From Ferruginibacter sp. (GTDB lineage: Bacteria; Bacteroidota; Bacteroidia; Chitinophagales; Chitinophagaceae): a stretch of 43,561 bases of DNA. A program made the translations under genes and the position numbers. The notes under the pieces were generated by a model that saw only the letters and a list, made by a program, of their open reading frames with translations, ran no database searches and had not been told where the DNA came from. Location: contig JACMKX010000100.1 of the NCBI GenBank assembly GCA_014379905.1, positions 1 through 43,561 of the forward strand. The letters are read 5' to 3'. Below are positions 43,457 to 43,561 of this stretch, one piece after another (position 1 is the stretch's first letter; each line of letters opens with the position of its first letter).

Positions 43457-43561
43457 ATGTCTAAAATGATCTACTTCGATATCGAAGCAAGAAATAAAAT
43501 GAAAAAAGGCGTTGACACTTTGGCCAACGCTGTAAAAGTAACCCTGGGTCCAAAAGGCCGC
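43457..43561 (+). CDS. groEL: Chaperonin GroEL, first 35 codons (cut by window edge)
   Basis: The ATG at 43457 gives [20 protein letters not shown] and then [15 protein letters not shown], the invariant N-terminal region of GroEL with the LGPKGR nucleotide-contacting motif. Only 105 bases fall in the window. It forms the groESL operon with groES. Confidence 0.95.
   Translation, partial: MSKMIYFDIEARNKMKKGVDTLANAVKVTLGPKGR

Overview
The window comes from an AT-rich genome of the phylum Bacteroidota, most likely a member of the Chitinophagaceae or a close relative; this placement is inferred from gene content. Supporting signs are -7 boxes of the form TAnnTTTG in front of many genes, a SecD-SecF fusion, a bacillithiol deacetylase (BshB1), a DUF4294 protein, a CarboxypepD_reg-like secreted protein, a two-component kinase with a periplasmic beta-propeller sensor, LytTR regulators, a long NusB, and the gene set nusB / DUF1573 / yajC / coaE.

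Layout. 1-415 is the N-terminal part of a GAPDH gene on the minus strand. 416-2420 is gene-poor: a wrecked PKD-domain gene (787-1593), a strong terminator, a tRNA-3'-end-like scrap and a possible small RNA. 2421-15673 is a signalling and secreted-protein region. It holds a four-PAS cytoplasmic histidine kinase; a minus-strand cluster of a long YadA-head-like repeat protein with an S74 self-cleaving chaperone domain, a stand-alone LytTR protein and a LytTR response regulator; a secreted protein resembling a catalytically dead AAA+ domain; a small lipoprotein; a globin / GNAT / globin operon; a large sensor kinase of the Reg_prop/LytS type; and a truncated tail-collar protein. Several of these are accessory and some are decayed.

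From 15984 to the right end the content is mostly housekeeping: a GH88 lipoprotein, glnS, a fatty acid desaturase with bshB1, a DUF4294 protein, ccmF and ccmE, an arginase-family enzyme, a radical SAM protein of unknown role, a CarboxypepD_reg-like protein, a methylmalonyl-CoA mutase catalytic chain, an IscA/SufA-type Fe-S carrier, a DUF2306 and YARHG pair, fused secDF, a penicillin-binding/beta-lactamase-fold lipoprotein, a class I aminotransferase, coaE, yajC, a DUF1573 lipoprotein, nusB, groES and the start of groEL.

No transposase, integrase, CRISPR array, complete tRNA or rRNA was found. The least ordinary items are the secreted AAA+-like protein without its nucleotide-binding residues (9011-9580), the S74 repeat protein apparently co-transcribed with two LytTR regulators (4966-8831), the globin-acetyltransferase-globin operon (10366-11824), the radical SAM protein with extra cysteines (27442-28743), and a CcmE with cysteine where haem-binding histidine is usual (24951-25364). 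None of these is proven to be a new system. Domain calls are from reading the translated sequence by eye; no database search was run.
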